In this document: piece after piece, positions 26,771-36,697 of the stretch
Layout of the letters: each line of letters opens with the position of its first letter
How positions within the stretch are numbered: position 1 is the stretch's first letter
From: Virgibacillus_R byunsanensis
GTDB taxonomy: Bacteria > Bacillota > Bacilli > Bacillales > Amphibacillaceae
Reading direction: 5' to 3'
Assembly: GCF_042675965.1 (NCBI RefSeq)
Contig: NZ_JBHTKJ010000074.1
Coordinates: 17,127-81,126, forward strand
Length of the DNA stretch: 64,000 nt
Notes under the pieces: generated by a model
Database searches by the model: none
Told to the model about the DNA's origin: nothing
The model's input: the letters and a program-made list of their open reading frames with translations, nothing else
Program-made: the position numbers and the translations under genes

Positions 26771-27811
26771 ATGAATACATTTGTATCCCTTGGTGATTTG
26801 ATAAGTGTAAATAAAAAATTGTCATTTCTATCTATGGCTCTCAAATTATTTAGCTGTAAGCCATTAATGCCAAAGAACCCAATAAAAAGGATAGAGATTG
26901 TTTATAAATATTTGATTCTTTTTAGATTAAATATTTCTTCTAACGAACATCTCTTAAGAAGTGATGGAGACGTTGCTCTAAGGGTTGCTGATAGTAATTA
27001 TAAAGTAATAAATATAAAAGACAGAGTTATTCATACTATTTTCGAGGAGGAAAATGAAGATAAAATATACAGTAGTTTAAAACATAAGGATTCAAGTTCC
27101 GTTTATGAAAAGATATGTAATATTGATAAGGAAAATAGAATAATAACAGGAGTATTTTATAATGGACACCACCCTAATCTAAATAAAACAAAAAGTAAAA
27201 TTCTCAAAAAAAGATTAAGAGATATGTTCATAAATTTGTTAGTTAAATCGGACATAAAGTATGTCAATGCTGATTTATACTCTAAATCACTTGTCGCTAA
27301 TATATTAACTACCTTAGAAAGAAACTCAAAAAATATTATGGAAGAAGAATCTGATCTTGTTAGAAATTTTGCGATTGAGACACACCAAAGATTTATTAAA
27401 AATTTTCATGATGAATTTTTACTACTAACACTAAGTCATGGCGACATAAAACAAGATAACCTTCTAGTAGAAAACAATAAAATTATATTGATCGACTGGG
27501 AATTTTGTGAGTTCCGGTCTCCAACTTATGACATTATGAAATTTAAGTCACGATTTCCAGAATTTGAAGATAAGTTTTATTTGCATGTAAATAAGTGTTT
27601 ATCAGAAAATCTTTCAAGTAAAACTAAAACGAAAAAGCATAGTAAATTAACCCATCGAGATATGGATAGTCAGTTGGATATTTACTATTTAGAAGATATT
27701 TCATTAAGGCTGTTACAGTTTGAGAACAGAGAGTTTGCAAAAGATTTTTCTAAGATAGTGAAATTTGTTAGTAGAACAATGCAAGTAAATCAAAAGGGGA
27801 ATGTAGTATGA
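26771..27811 (+). CDS. APH/choline-kinase-fold phosphotransferase
   Basis: This 346-residue protein has the catalytic loop LSHGDIKQDNLLVENN and the metal-binding IDWEF in its C-terminal half, as in aminoglycoside phosphotransferases and LicA-type choline kinases. The N-terminal lobe is divergent. ATG 26771 is preferred to TTG 26762, with AAAAAGG upstream. A likely role is phosphorylating a small alcohol or sugar used to decorate the EPS; the substrate is unknown. It is very AT-rich compared with the eps core. A related kinase lies at 37957. Confidence 0.7.
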   Translation: MNTFVSLGDLISVNKKLSFLSMALKLFSCKPLMPKNPIKRIEIVYKYLILFRLNISSNEHLLRSDGDVALRVADSNYKVINIKDRVIHTIFEEENEDKIYSSLKHKDSSSVYEKICNIDKENRIITGVFYNGHHPNLNKTKSKILKKRLRDMFINLLVKSDIKYVNADLYSKSLVANILTTLERNSKNIMEEESDLVRNFAIETHQRFIKNFHDEFLLLTLSHGDIKQDNLLVENNKIILIDWEFCEFRSPTYDIMKFKSRFPEFEDKFYLHVNKCLSENLSSKTKTKKHSKLTHRDMDSQLDIYYLEDISLRLLQFENREFAKDFSKIVKFVSRTMQVNQKGNVV

Positions 27812-28995
27812 AGAAGCGTTTATTATTTGTAATTGACTCATTGCATTGTGCAGGTGCAGAAAAAAGTTTAGTAACTTTGATGGGTTTATTAGACTACTCT
27901 AGGTATGATGTTGATTTAATTTTATTTGGTCACGGTGGAGAGTTAGAACAACTTGTGCCTGAAGAGGTGAATATCCTTCCTCCTTTAAAATACACTCAAT
28001 TTGCAAACACCAACTTAATAGAAGTAATTGTAAAAACGCTTAAAGAAAGTAATTATCAAATGTTATGTGCAAGACTGAAATATTCAGCAAAGATTCATAG
28101 TAAAAAATACCGTAATTCACAGAAAGCTAGATTATATTGGGAGAGTGTTTCAAAAGTAATTGAACGAAACCCAAAATCATATGATGTAGCTATTAGTTAT
28201 GCTCAGGGGGTTCCGACTTTCTATGTAGCTGACAAAGTGAATGCTACTAAAAAATTTGGGTGGGTTAATGTTAGTTATAGATTAGATGGGAAAGAGAAAA
28301 AATTCCAAAATAAATTCTATGATCAATTAAACGAAATTGTTGCAGTTTCGGAATCTACAAAAGAGATCCTTTTGAAGTCTTTTCCTGAATATAAAGACAG
28401 AATAAAAGTAATTTATGATATAAGTAATCCTCAATTCATTTCCGATATGTCACAGATTGGAAATTATGAGGATTTATTTGATGGAATTAGAATAGTCACT
28501 ATTGGAAGGTTAGCGAATCAAAAAGGTTATGATATTGCACTTGAGGCATGTAAGATGCTTAAGGAAGCAAACATCAATTTTAGATGGTATGCACTTGGAA
28601 AAGGGCCTTTAGAACATGAAATTAAGGAATATATAAAACAAAATGATCTAACAGAACACTTTATATTGTTAGGAGTAAAAGCAAACCCTTATCCTTTTAT
28701 AAAAAATGCTGATATTTACGTACAAACATCAAAGTTTGAAGGATTTGGTATTGCCATTGCAGAAGCACGAATGTTGAATGTTCCAATTGTTACTACTAGA
28801 TTTGACGCAGTCTATAGTCAAATGGTTGATGAAAAAAATGGTTTAGTTGTAGATATGGATTCTGAAGCGGTTACTAAAGGAATCTTAAGACTTATTAATG
28901 ACCAGGACTTGAAAAAAGAAATTGTTCATTACTTACAATCAGAGAAAAAAGGAAATGTTGAAGAGATAGAAAAATTTTATCAGTTGATTGGATGA
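27808..28995 (+). CDS. Family 4 glycosyltransferase
   Basis: This 395-residue GT-B enzyme starts KRLLFVIDSLHCAGAEKSLV, and EX7E lies in FEGFGIAIAEARMLN. Its start overlaps the kinase stop by 4 bases. It belongs to the same subfamily as the genes at 22918 and 30026, judged by shared blocks such as VDLILFGHGGELEQLVP. Confidence 0.86.
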   Translation: MKKRLLFVIDSLHCAGAEKSLVTLMGLLDYSRYDVDLILFGHGGELEQLVPEEVNILPPLKYTQFANTNLIEVIVKTLKESNYQMLCARLKYSAKIHSKKYRNSQKARLYWESVSKVIERNPKSYDVAISYAQGVPTFYVADKVNATKKFGWVNVSYRLDGKEKKFQNKFYDQLNEIVAVSESTKEILLKSFPEYKDRIKVIYDISNPQFISDMSQIGNYEDLFDGIRIVTIGRLANQKGYDIALEACKMLKEANINFRWYALGKGPLEHEIKEYIKQNDLTEHFILLGVKANPYPFIKNADIYVQTSKFEGFGIAIAEARMLNVPIVTTRFDAVYSQMVDEKNGLVVDMDSEAVTKGILRLINDQDLKKEIVHYLQSEKKGNVEEIEKFYQLIG

Positions 28996-29018
28996 GTATA
29001 TAGAGGGGGAGAAGAAAG

Positions 29019-30005
29019 ATGAAGCAACCAGAAATAAGTATTATCGTTCCTGTCTATAATTCAAGCCCGTATATTAGAAAATGTATAGAAAGTATACAGG
29101 TACAAACCTTTAAGAACTTTGAACTTATTTTAGTTAATGATGGGTCCATTGATCAAAGTGGTGATATTTGTGATCAATATGCCCGAAATGATAGCAGGAT
29201 AAAAGTGGTCCATAAAGAAAATGGAGGAGTGTCTTCTGCGAGAAATGCCGGATTAAACATAGCCAAAGGTGAATTTATTAGCTTTGTAGATGGAGATGAC
29301 TGGATTTACAAGGATATGTTTGAAAAGTTATATAACTTATGTAGGAAATCGGAAAGTGATATTTCTATTTGCAGCATATATAGAGAATTGAACGGGGACA
29401 TAGTGCATATTAAAAGGGAAGAACTCGTAAAAGAAATGGATAATATTGAGGCAATGAAGCAGTTATTTACTGGCAAATATTTTAGATTTGCTGTGTGGGC
29501 AAAACTATATAAAAAACATTGTTTCAACGACATTCGTTACCCGGAAGATAGAAGACTTGATGATTTACCAACCACATATAAAGTGGTATCAAAGGCGAAC
29601 AAGGTAGTATATACAAATTACACAGGATATATATATGTATGGAGAGATAATAGTATATTAACTTCAACATATAATGAAAAAAAACTGGATGTATTTTTAG
29701 GTTGGGATGAAATCATTGCTTTCATGAATGAAAATTACCCACAACTGTCTGAAGAGTATATGTCTTGCTTTGTGTACTACAGTATGGATCATGTGTATAA
29801 AATTTTAAATCAAGTAAAGGATCCGGGTGAAAAGGAAATGTACATTCTATTCATACAACAATATATTAGAAAATATTATAAAAAGATTCTAAAAAACACA
29901 CGTTTATCATTAAAGTATAAGTATTTAATAACTTTAATAAATTATGATGTTAAGTTTCTATTTTTAAATAATAAACTAAAAAAAATCGTATCTATTGGTA
30001 ATTAA
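29019..30005 (+). CDS. Family 2 glycosyltransferase
   Basis: This 328-residue GT-A enzyme has ISIIVPVYNSSPYIRKCIES, NDGSIDQSG and the metal-binding VDGDDW. The ribosome site is GAGGGGGAG. It is closely similar in its first 100 residues to the genes at 24109 and 31266. Confidence 0.86.
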   Translation: MKQPEISIIVPVYNSSPYIRKCIESIQVQTFKNFELILVNDGSIDQSGDICDQYARNDSRIKVVHKENGGVSSARNAGLNIAKGEFISFVDGDDWIYKDMFEKLYNLCRKSESDISICSIYRELNGDIVHIKREELVKEMDNIEAMKQLFTGKYFRFAVWAKLYKKHCFNDIRYPEDRRLDDLPTTYKVVSKANKVVYTNYTGYIYVWRDNSILTSTYNEKKLDVFLGWDEIIAFMNENYPQLSEEYMSCFVYYSMDHVYKILNQVKDPGEKEMYILFIQQYIRKYYKKILKNTRLSLKYKYLITLINYDVKFLFLNNKLKKIVSIGN

Positions 30006-30025
30006 GAATGAAAGTGAGTAGGTCA

Positions 30026-31222
30026 ATGAAGAAAAAAATATTATTTATGGTTATCAATATGAATATTGGTGGTACAGAAAAAGCATTGCTAAATATGGTT
30101 GCTGAAATGCCTGAAGATGAATATGATATCACTATTTTGATGCTAGAGAAATATGGGGGGTTTTTGGATTCTATTCCTAGTAAAGTTCATGTTGAGTATC
30201 TACAGGAATATTCCAAAATAAAAGAAAAACTAAATAAACCTCCAAAAAAAGTTGCAATGAGTTTTATTAAAAAAGGTAAGTTGATAAAAGGATTTGAATT
30301 CTCATTCATTGTATTATTGTCAAAACTCACAAAAAATAAATGTATTTTCTTTAAATATCTTCTGAGAGATATTCCTGAATTTGAAAATGAATATGATGTT
30401 GCTATAGCCTATGCTGGTCCCATGGACTTCATAAGCTATTTTATTTCAGCAAAGATAGAAGCAACAAAAAGAATACAATGGATACATTTTGATACTACAA
30501 AGATAGGTTTTAGCGTGGATTTTGCGAAAAGAATATATAAGCAATTTGATAAGCTATTCGTTGTTTCAGAAGAAGCAAACAATAAACTAATTGAATTTGT
30601 ACCAAAATTAAAAGGAAAAACCGAAGTATTTCTAAATATGATTTCTCCTAAGTTAATATATAGTCAATCAAAAGAAGGTAAAGGATTTGATGACGAGTTT
30701 AACGGATTAAGAATCCTAACTGTGGGTCGTTTAAAAGCAGAAAAAGGTCAAGATATGGCTATTCGTGCACTATCTAGAATCATTAAAGACGGATATCAAG
30801 TAAAATGGTATTGCTTAGGAGAGGGAAGTTCTAGAAGTGAATTTGAACAATTAATAAAAGAGTATAATCTCCAGGGTAAGTTTGTACTGTTGGGAACAGA
30901 TATAAACCCGTATCCTTATATTGCTCAGTGCGATCTATATGTTCAACCATCTAGGTATGAGGGTTACTGCATTACCCTTAGCGAAGCAAGATGTTTAGGT
31001 AAGCCCATTGTAACAACAAATGTTAACGGAGCAATAGAACAAATACAAAATGGAAGGACAGGGTTAATTGTGGACATAGATGAAAATGCAATTTTTTATG
31101 GATTAAAAAAAATGTTAGATGATAAGTATTTACGACAAAAATTTTCTGAGAATCTATCAAAAGAATACGTTGGCACCAAATCTGAATTAGATAAATTATA
31201 TCAGATCACTAATTTAGTTTAA
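30026..31222 (+). CDS. Family 4 glycosyltransferase
   Basis: This protein of about 398 residues starts KKKILFMVINMNIGGTEKAL, with EX7E in YEGYCITLSEARCLG. ATG 30026 is preferred because relatives start MKKKIL; ATG 30008 is also in frame and neither has a strong ribosome site. It is AT-rich. Confidence 0.85.
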   Translation: MKKKILFMVINMNIGGTEKALLNMVAEMPEDEYDITILMLEKYGGFLDSIPSKVHVEYLQEYSKIKEKLNKPPKKVAMSFIKKGKLIKGFEFSFIVLLSKLTKNKCIFFKYLLRDIPEFENEYDVAIAYAGPMDFISYFISAKIEATKRIQWIHFDTTKIGFSVDFAKRIYKQFDKLFVVSEEANNKLIEFVPKLKGKTEVFLNMISPKLIYSQSKEGKGFDDEFNGLRILTVGRLKAEKGQDMAIRALSRIIKDGYQVKWYCLGEGSSRSEFEQLIKEYNLQGKFVLLGTDINPYPYIAQCDLYVQPSRYEGYCITLSEARCLGKPIVTTNVNGAIEQIQNGRTGLIVDIDENAIFYGLKKMLDDKYLRQKFSENLSKEYVGTKSELDKLYQITNLV

Positions 31223-31265
31223 TTTCATTAGATTAGTTTTAAGTGAATAAAGGAGTGAAATTAAA

Positions 31266-32306
31266 GTGAACCCACAGATTAGTATAATAGTACCCATTTA
31301 CAATGTGGAGCAATACCTGCATAAATGTATCGATTCAATACTTGCCCAAACATTTAATGATTTTGAACTTATACTTGTAAATGATGGTTCATCTGATAAA
31401 AGTGGAGAAATTTGTGATCAATTCGCAAAAAAGGATATCAGGGCTAAGGTGATACATAAAAAAAATGGAGGTGTTTCTTCAGCACGTAATAAAGGTATTG
31501 ATATTGCTACGGGTAATTTTATTGGATTTGTAGATCCAGATGATGTTATTGAACCAAATATGTATGACGAACTGTTGCAATCCGCAATACAACTAGACGC
31601 TGATATTGTTGTTTGCCCCATTAAGACGATAAATTTAATAATAGACAGAATATCGATTTCCTCCATTTGGAGAAACAACGTTGGCTGTGTATTAAATAAG
31701 GAAACAATTGAGAATGAAATCATTCCGTCTATCTTAGCCAATAAAACTTATAGTTTAGTATCTAGTGTCAACAAACTTTACAAAAAGTCAATATTTGATT
31801 TGTATGATATAAGATTTGATGAAAATAAACATCACAGTGAAGATGCAAGGTTGAATTTCACTTTCCTAATGATGATAAATAGTTTGGTCTTTGTGGATAA
31901 ACCCTTATATACCTATTACATAAGGAAAAGAAATTCACTAACACAAGTTTTTAGATCCAATCTGTTTGATTATATAAAAGATAATAGGAGCTTTTTAATA
32001 AACATGTGTGAAAAATACAATATGAATAAAAATATTGAATCTATAAAGAATCATTTTACCAATGTCACATTATCACATATGCAGGACGTTATTATAAATA
32101 CTAATTTAACTAAAGGTGAAAAACAGAAGATACTGTTGTCAATCATGGAAGATGAAGTATTTATAGATGATATATCAAGCTATTCTAGTCCAACATCTTT
32201 TTATAAGGTTGTAAAAATGCTAAGTATAAAAAAACATATAAATTTATTAATAGGCCTAGTGAGAATTAAAACGAAATATCAAAATTTTAATAAGAAGGTA
32301 AGTTAA
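31266..32306 (+). CDS. Family 2 glycosyltransferase
   Basis: This 346-residue GT-A enzyme has ISIIVPIYNVEQYLHKCIDS, NDGSSDKSGE and VDPDDV. Pro replaces Ser or Gly in the DxD block, which is tolerated in this family. GTG 31266 follows AAAGGAGTG. It is the third GT2 of the GT4-GT2 series. Confidence 0.86.
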   Translation: MNPQISIIVPIYNVEQYLHKCIDSILAQTFNDFELILVNDGSSDKSGEICDQFAKKDIRAKVIHKKNGGVSSARNKGIDIATGNFIGFVDPDDVIEPNMYDELLQSAIQLDADIVVCPIKTINLIIDRISISSIWRNNVGCVLNKETIENEIIPSILANKTYSLVSSVNKLYKKSIFDLYDIRFDENKHHSEDARLNFTFLMMINSLVFVDKPLYTYYIRKRNSLTQVFRSNLFDYIKDNRSFLINMCEKYNMNKNIESIKNHFTNVTLSHMQDVIINTNLTKGEKQKILLSIMEDEVFIDDISSYSSPTSFYKVVKMLSIKKHINLLIGLVRIKTKYQNFNKKVS

Positions 32307-32370
32307 TAAAAAATTTTGTTAAAACTAAATAGTTAAGTGTATCAGATAAATATAAAGGTGGATATTAGGC

Positions 32371-33468
32371 ATGAGTACAAAGCGAGTATTAGTAAATGCA
32401 TATTTTGCCCAAAACTTAGGAGATGATTTATTTTTAAAAGTATTGTTTGATAGATACCCAAACGCTGAATTCCATTTATTAACGAAAAATGAAAATTACA
32501 ATATAATATTTCAAAATTATAGTAACGTAAAAATTATGAAATCTATGAGTGTGAAAATAGGTAACCACACTTTTAATTTCTTTAGTAAGTTACACGATCT
32601 AATTATAAAGTATAAAAATTATGATGCATTAGTTAATATCGGAGGCTCTATTTTCATGGAAAGTGTGGGATGGCAAGAACGTTTAGAAAGCAGGGGTGAC
32701 TTACCAAAAAAGTTTAAAAAAATAAACAGGAAAACATATATAATAGGAGCCAATTTTGGCCCTTTTGAAGATAATCTATACATTGAGAAGCATAAAGAAT
32801 TCTTCTCACAGTTTGATGATATATGTTTTAGAGATAATTATTCCCACAATATTTTTAAGGAATTAGATAATGTAAGATATGCTCCAGATGTTGTCTTTAA
32901 CATGGAAATTAACTTTGATGTTCAAGATAAGGAGAAAATTATAGGTTTTTCAATTATTGATGTCGAAAATAGAAAAGATTTAGAAAAGTACTTCCATAGT
33001 TATATGGAGAAAATAAAAGAAATAGTAAAAAGCTATATACAGTTAGGTTATAAAATAAAGTTATTTTCTTTTTGTGAAAAGGAAGGCGACATTAAGGCTA
33101 TAAACTATCTCCTAGATAATATAGAACACACATACAAGAGACAAATAGAAGTGATCACTTACAATCTAGATATCAACTTCTTTCTTGATGAATACAAATC
33201 ATGTGAGGCAATAATAGCAACAAGATTTCATTCTGTTGTTTTGAGTCTATTACTTGATCAAAATGTATTCCCAATAATATATAGTGATAAAACCTTTAAT
33301 GTTATAAAAGACTTAAACATGGAAAGTAATTGCTGTTATATAAAAGACATCGATAAACTAAATACTAAAAGTCTTATTGAAATTCTAAAAGATAATAAAT
33401 TGAAAGATAAAAATTTGATATCGGAATCTGAGAAACAGTTTCAAAAGCTAGATTTATTATTTGTTTAA
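32371..33468 (+). CDS. Polysaccharide pyruvyl transferase family protein
   Basis: This 365-residue protein is likely to add a pyruvate ketal from phosphoenolpyruvate to a sugar, giving the polymer a negative charge. Family blocks are NAYFAQNLGDDLF at the N-terminus, INIGGSIF-like near 90 (VNIGGSIFMES), IGANFGPF and ATRFHSVVLSLL near 290. The ribosome site is AAAGGTGG. It lies between the glycosyltransferases and the ABC exporter. Confidence 0.85.
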   Translation: MSTKRVLVNAYFAQNLGDDLFLKVLFDRYPNAEFHLLTKNENYNIIFQNYSNVKIMKSMSVKIGNHTFNFFSKLHDLIIKYKNYDALVNIGGSIFMESVGWQERLESRGDLPKKFKKINRKTYIIGANFGPFEDNLYIEKHKEFFSQFDDICFRDNYSHNIFKELDNVRYAPDVVFNMEINFDVQDKEKIIGFSIIDVENRKDLEKYFHSYMEKIKEIVKSYIQLGYKIKLFSFCEKEGDIKAINYLLDNIEHTYKRQIEVITYNLDINFFLDEYKSCEAIIATRFHSVVLSLLLDQNVFPIIYSDKTFNVIKDLNMESNCCYIKDIDKLNTKSLIEILKDNKLKDKNLISESEKQFQKLDLLFV

Positions 33469-33533
33469 AATTACATTCATAATTAGTGAGTTTAATTGAT
33501 TATAATAACGATATCCTTTTAAAAGGTGTGAAA

Positions 33534-35318
33534 ATGATGAAGAAATCAATTAGAAAATTATTGTTGCTTTTTAATAAAAGAGAAAAGAAAAAGTTCATTA
33601 TATTATTCGCTATGATGATAATAGCAGCATTATTAGAAACGATAGGAATAGGGTTGATTGTTCCATTTGTTGGGATTGTAACAAATCCTGGTATTATTCA
33701 GGAACAGGCAATTTTATCGTTTATTTATGAATTTTTAAATTTCCAATCAACAACAACTTTTATTATATTTTCTGTTGTAATGTTACTTGCAGTATTCGTT
33801 TTAAAGAACCTATACTTGCTTATTTTCAATTATGCACAATTCAGGGTTATCTTAAATCAGCAGGTTAAATTATCCCGGGTTCTGTTTAAAGAATATTTAA
33901 CAAAACCATATACTTTTCATTTGCAGCGAAATACAGCTGACTTATTGCGTAATGTGAATGGAGAAGTATCCAAGGTATTTCAAGGGATAATCATGTCAGG
34001 ATTCCAGTTATTTACTGAAATTCTTGTAATTACTTGTATTCTTGTACTGTTATTGGTGACAGCACCAGTTGCAACGTTAGTAGCTTTTACTTTGTTAGGT
34101 GGAAGTGTTTTTTTATTTTTTGCATTTCTTCGGAAGAAAATTACTCTTTTAGGAAAAGAGCAGCAAAAAGTGAGTGGAACAATGATTAAATGGGTAAATC
34201 AAGGGCTGGGAGCCAGTAAAGAAGTTAAAGTATCAGGTAAAGAGAGTTTCTTTATAAATTCATACACTGGCCAGAGTCAAATCAAGGCGAACAATAGTCG
34301 ATATATGAAGATGTTAGAAATAGTACCTAGATTATTTATTGAAACCTTGTTAGTATCTATTGTTCTTATTACGATGCTTATAATTGTGTTTCAAGGAACA
34401 AGTCTCACACAGCTTGTATCGACAATGGCATTATTTGCAATGGCATCCTTTCGACTAATGCCTTCAATTACACGAGTTGTTTCATTGGTTACCCGTATTC
34501 GGTATAGTCAGCCCGCTTTATCTGTTGTATATGAGGATTTATTTAATTATAAAGACGAAAATAAAAATTCAGAAGTTAAGAGTAATAAAGATACAGTAAT
34601 AATTAATAAAGGTGAGAGAACTTTTGCAGACTCAATAAAACTAAACGAAGTATCTTTTCGTTACCCAAATCAGAAGGAATTGTCAGTAAAAGATATTTCA
34701 TTGACTATACCAATAGGACAGTCAGTTGCATTTATTGGGGAGTCGGGCGCAGGAAAAACAACACTTGTAGATATTATACTAGGACTTTTTCGCCCAGAAA
34801 GGGGATCTGTCTTGATAGACGGAAAAAACATTTATGATCAGAAGGCATTATGGCAACAAAAAATAGGTTATATTCCACAATCTATCTTCCTATCAGATGA
34901 TACTATACGTGGCAATGTTGCCTTTGGGATAGATAAAGGGAAGATTGAGGATAAGGAAGTATGGCGAGCTTTAAAACAAGCGCAGTTAAAGGAATTTGTT
35001 GAAGAACTTCCAAATAAATTAGAAACAACAGTAGGAGAACGAGGTGTAAGACTTTCTGGTGGTCAACGACAACGGATAGGTATAGCTCGTGCATTATATC
35101 ATAATCCAGAAATATTATTTATGGATGAAGCAACGTCGGCATTGGATAATGAAACAGAAAAAGAAATTATGAAAGCGATCGACGGATTAAAAGGTGAAAA
35201 GACATTAATTATTATTGCACACAGATTAAGTACTATAGAAAATTGTGATACTGTCTTTAAAATCAGTAAAGCTGAATTAGTAGCTATTGATAATAAAATT
35301 GAGAAGTCAGTTATCTAA
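33534..35318 (+). CDS. PglK/MsbA-like ABC transporter, candidate EPS lipid flippase
   Basis: This half-size ABC exporter has about 594 residues. Six membrane helices occupy residues 20-310, beginning after KKFIILFAMMIIAALLETIG. The ATPase domain has Walker A GESGAGKTTLVD, signature LSGGQRQRIG, Walker B ILFMDEATSALD and an H-loop His. The ETIGIGLIVPF block in the first helix is typical of PglK-type flippases of lipid-linked oligosaccharides. No Wzx/EpsK flippase is present in the locus, so this protein is the best candidate for moving the repeat unit across the membrane. ATG 33534 follows AAAAGGTG. Confidence 0.82.
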   Translation: MMKKSIRKLLLLFNKREKKKFIILFAMMIIAALLETIGIGLIVPFVGIVTNPGIIQEQAILSFIYEFLNFQSTTTFIIFSVVMLLAVFVLKNLYLLIFNYAQFRVILNQQVKLSRVLFKEYLTKPYTFHLQRNTADLLRNVNGEVSKVFQGIIMSGFQLFTEILVITCILVLLLVTAPVATLVAFTLLGGSVFLFFAFLRKKITLLGKEQQKVSGTMIKWVNQGLGASKEVKVSGKESFFINSYTGQSQIKANNSRYMKMLEIVPRLFIETLLVSIVLITMLIIVFQGTSLTQLVSTMALFAMASFRLMPSITRVVSLVTRIRYSQPALSVVYEDLFNYKDENKNSEVKSNKDTVIINKGERTFADSIKLNEVSFRYPNQKELSVKDISLTIPIGQSVAFIGESGAGKTTLVDIILGLFRPERGSVLIDGKNIYDQKALWQQKIGYIPQSIFLSDDTIRGNVAFGIDKGKIEDKEVWRALKQAQLKEFVEELPNKLETTVGERGVRLSGGQRQRIGIARALYHNPEILFMDEATSALDNETEKEIMKAIDGLKGEKTLIIIAHRLSTIENCDTVFKISKAELVAIDNKIEKSVI

Positions 35319-35407
35319 AAAATATTCGCAATAATTAGACACATTAAATATCTAAATTACAAAATTAACAGGATAAGTTCCTTAGTTCTATTAAATGGGA
35401 GTTGACA

Positions 35408-36622
35408 ATGGTGTTGAAAATTCATAAGCCAGAGATCATTAACACAAATACTGGTGTTAGAATACAAGCTGTGTTTGAACATAACCAAAATACAGATATA
35501 TTATGGTACGAAGTGGAAGATAAGTATAGCGAATATTTAACTGATGAAACGGCTGATGGCTATTTAGTTGGCTTATTATTTTACGCGTTAAAGAATGGAT
35601 ATGATATCGAAGTTTTGGCGCCTATCTCCCAGAATTTATACTATTCGCTTAACACTTATTTACTACCATTGTTAGCTAAAATACATGGGTATAGAAACAT
35701 TAAAATAAATTGTAATGAACTAATGACTAAACCTATAGAAAACCAAGGTGCTGTTGGTACAGGTCTTTCGTGTGGTATTGATTCTTTTGCTACTATTATT
35801 GATCACCTGGATGAAAAGTGTCCTGAATATTATAAAATCACTCATTATACTTTTTTTAATGTTGGCTCTCACGGTGATAATGGTGGAGATAAAGCAAGAA
35901 GTTTGTTTAAAGAAAGGGCCGAACTAACGAGAAGGTATGCTAGTGAATTTGGAAAGGAATTTATTACAGTAGATAGTAATATTAGTGAAATATTACAAAT
36001 GAATTTTAAACAAACTAATAGCATGAGAAGCTTGTCTGCAGTTTTAATCTTACAAAGGTTATTTAAGGTATACTATTATTCTTCTGGTTTTCCTTTAAAA
36101 CGGTTCAGGTTGATTAAAGAAGATACAGGGGCCTATGATATTTTCAATATGAGCATGATATCTACAGAAACAATTAGGTTTTACTCATCTTGTCCTATTA
36201 TGACAAGGATTGAAAAAACTGAGCTTGTTGCTGACTATACACCTTCATACAAGTATCTGAATGTTTGCTATTTTAATAAATACAATTGCGGGAAGTGTCC
36301 TAAATGCTTAAGGACTTTATTGACACTTGAAATCATTGGAAAGATTGAAAATTACACAAATGTATTTAATCTTGAAGCTTATTATTCTAACAAGCACAGA
36401 TATATCGCCACTATTCTTGCAGGAAGAAAAAGTAGTAAAGTTCTAAAAGAGATCTATGATGAAATGCTAGCTAGAAAATTTAAGGTTCCATTATCTTCAA
36501 AAATTATCTCTGTTATTTATAAAATGAAAAACGGTTTCACAAGAAAATTTATGGGTAAGGGAAGATATACTCAACTAAAAAATTTAAGAAGGGCTTACTT
36601 AGATAAAAAACAGATATCGTAA
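35408..36622 (+). CDS. PP-loop (adenine nucleotide alpha-hydrolase-like) protein, copy 1
   Basis: This 404-residue cytoplasmic protein has a PP-loop-like motif VGTGLSCGIDSFATI near residue 117, close to the SGGxDS loop of ATP pyrophosphatases but with Cys in place of the first Gly. FNVGSHGDNGGDKAR follows near 155. A Cys cluster, NCGKCPKCLRTLLTLE, near 300 could bind zinc. These features suggest an enzyme that adenylates a substrate, as QueC or ThiI do; the substrate is unknown. ATG 35408 is chosen over TTG 35402. The next gene is a tandem paralogue. Confidence 0.72.
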   Translation: MVLKIHKPEIINTNTGVRIQAVFEHNQNTDILWYEVEDKYSEYLTDETADGYLVGLLFYALKNGYDIEVLAPISQNLYYSLNTYLLPLLAKIHGYRNIKINCNELMTKPIENQGAVGTGLSCGIDSFATIIDHLDEKCPEYYKITHYTFFNVGSHGDNGGDKARSLFKERAELTRRYASEFGKEFITVDSNISEILQMNFKQTNSMRSLSAVLILQRLFKVYYYSSGFPLKRFRLIKEDTGAYDIFNMSMISTETIRFYSSCPIMTRIEKTELVADYTPSYKYLNVCYFNKYNCGKCPKCLRTLLTLEIIGKIENYTNVFNLEAYYSNKHRYIATILAGRKSSKVLKEIYDEMLARKFKVPLSSKIISVIYKMKNGFTRKFMGKGRYTQLKNLRRAYLDKKQIS

Positions 36623-36697
36623 AATATAAGGTAATATTCAAGTGCATACAAAGGTAATAGCCTTAGTTCCTTAGTTTATTAAAAGGAGTTGATAAAT

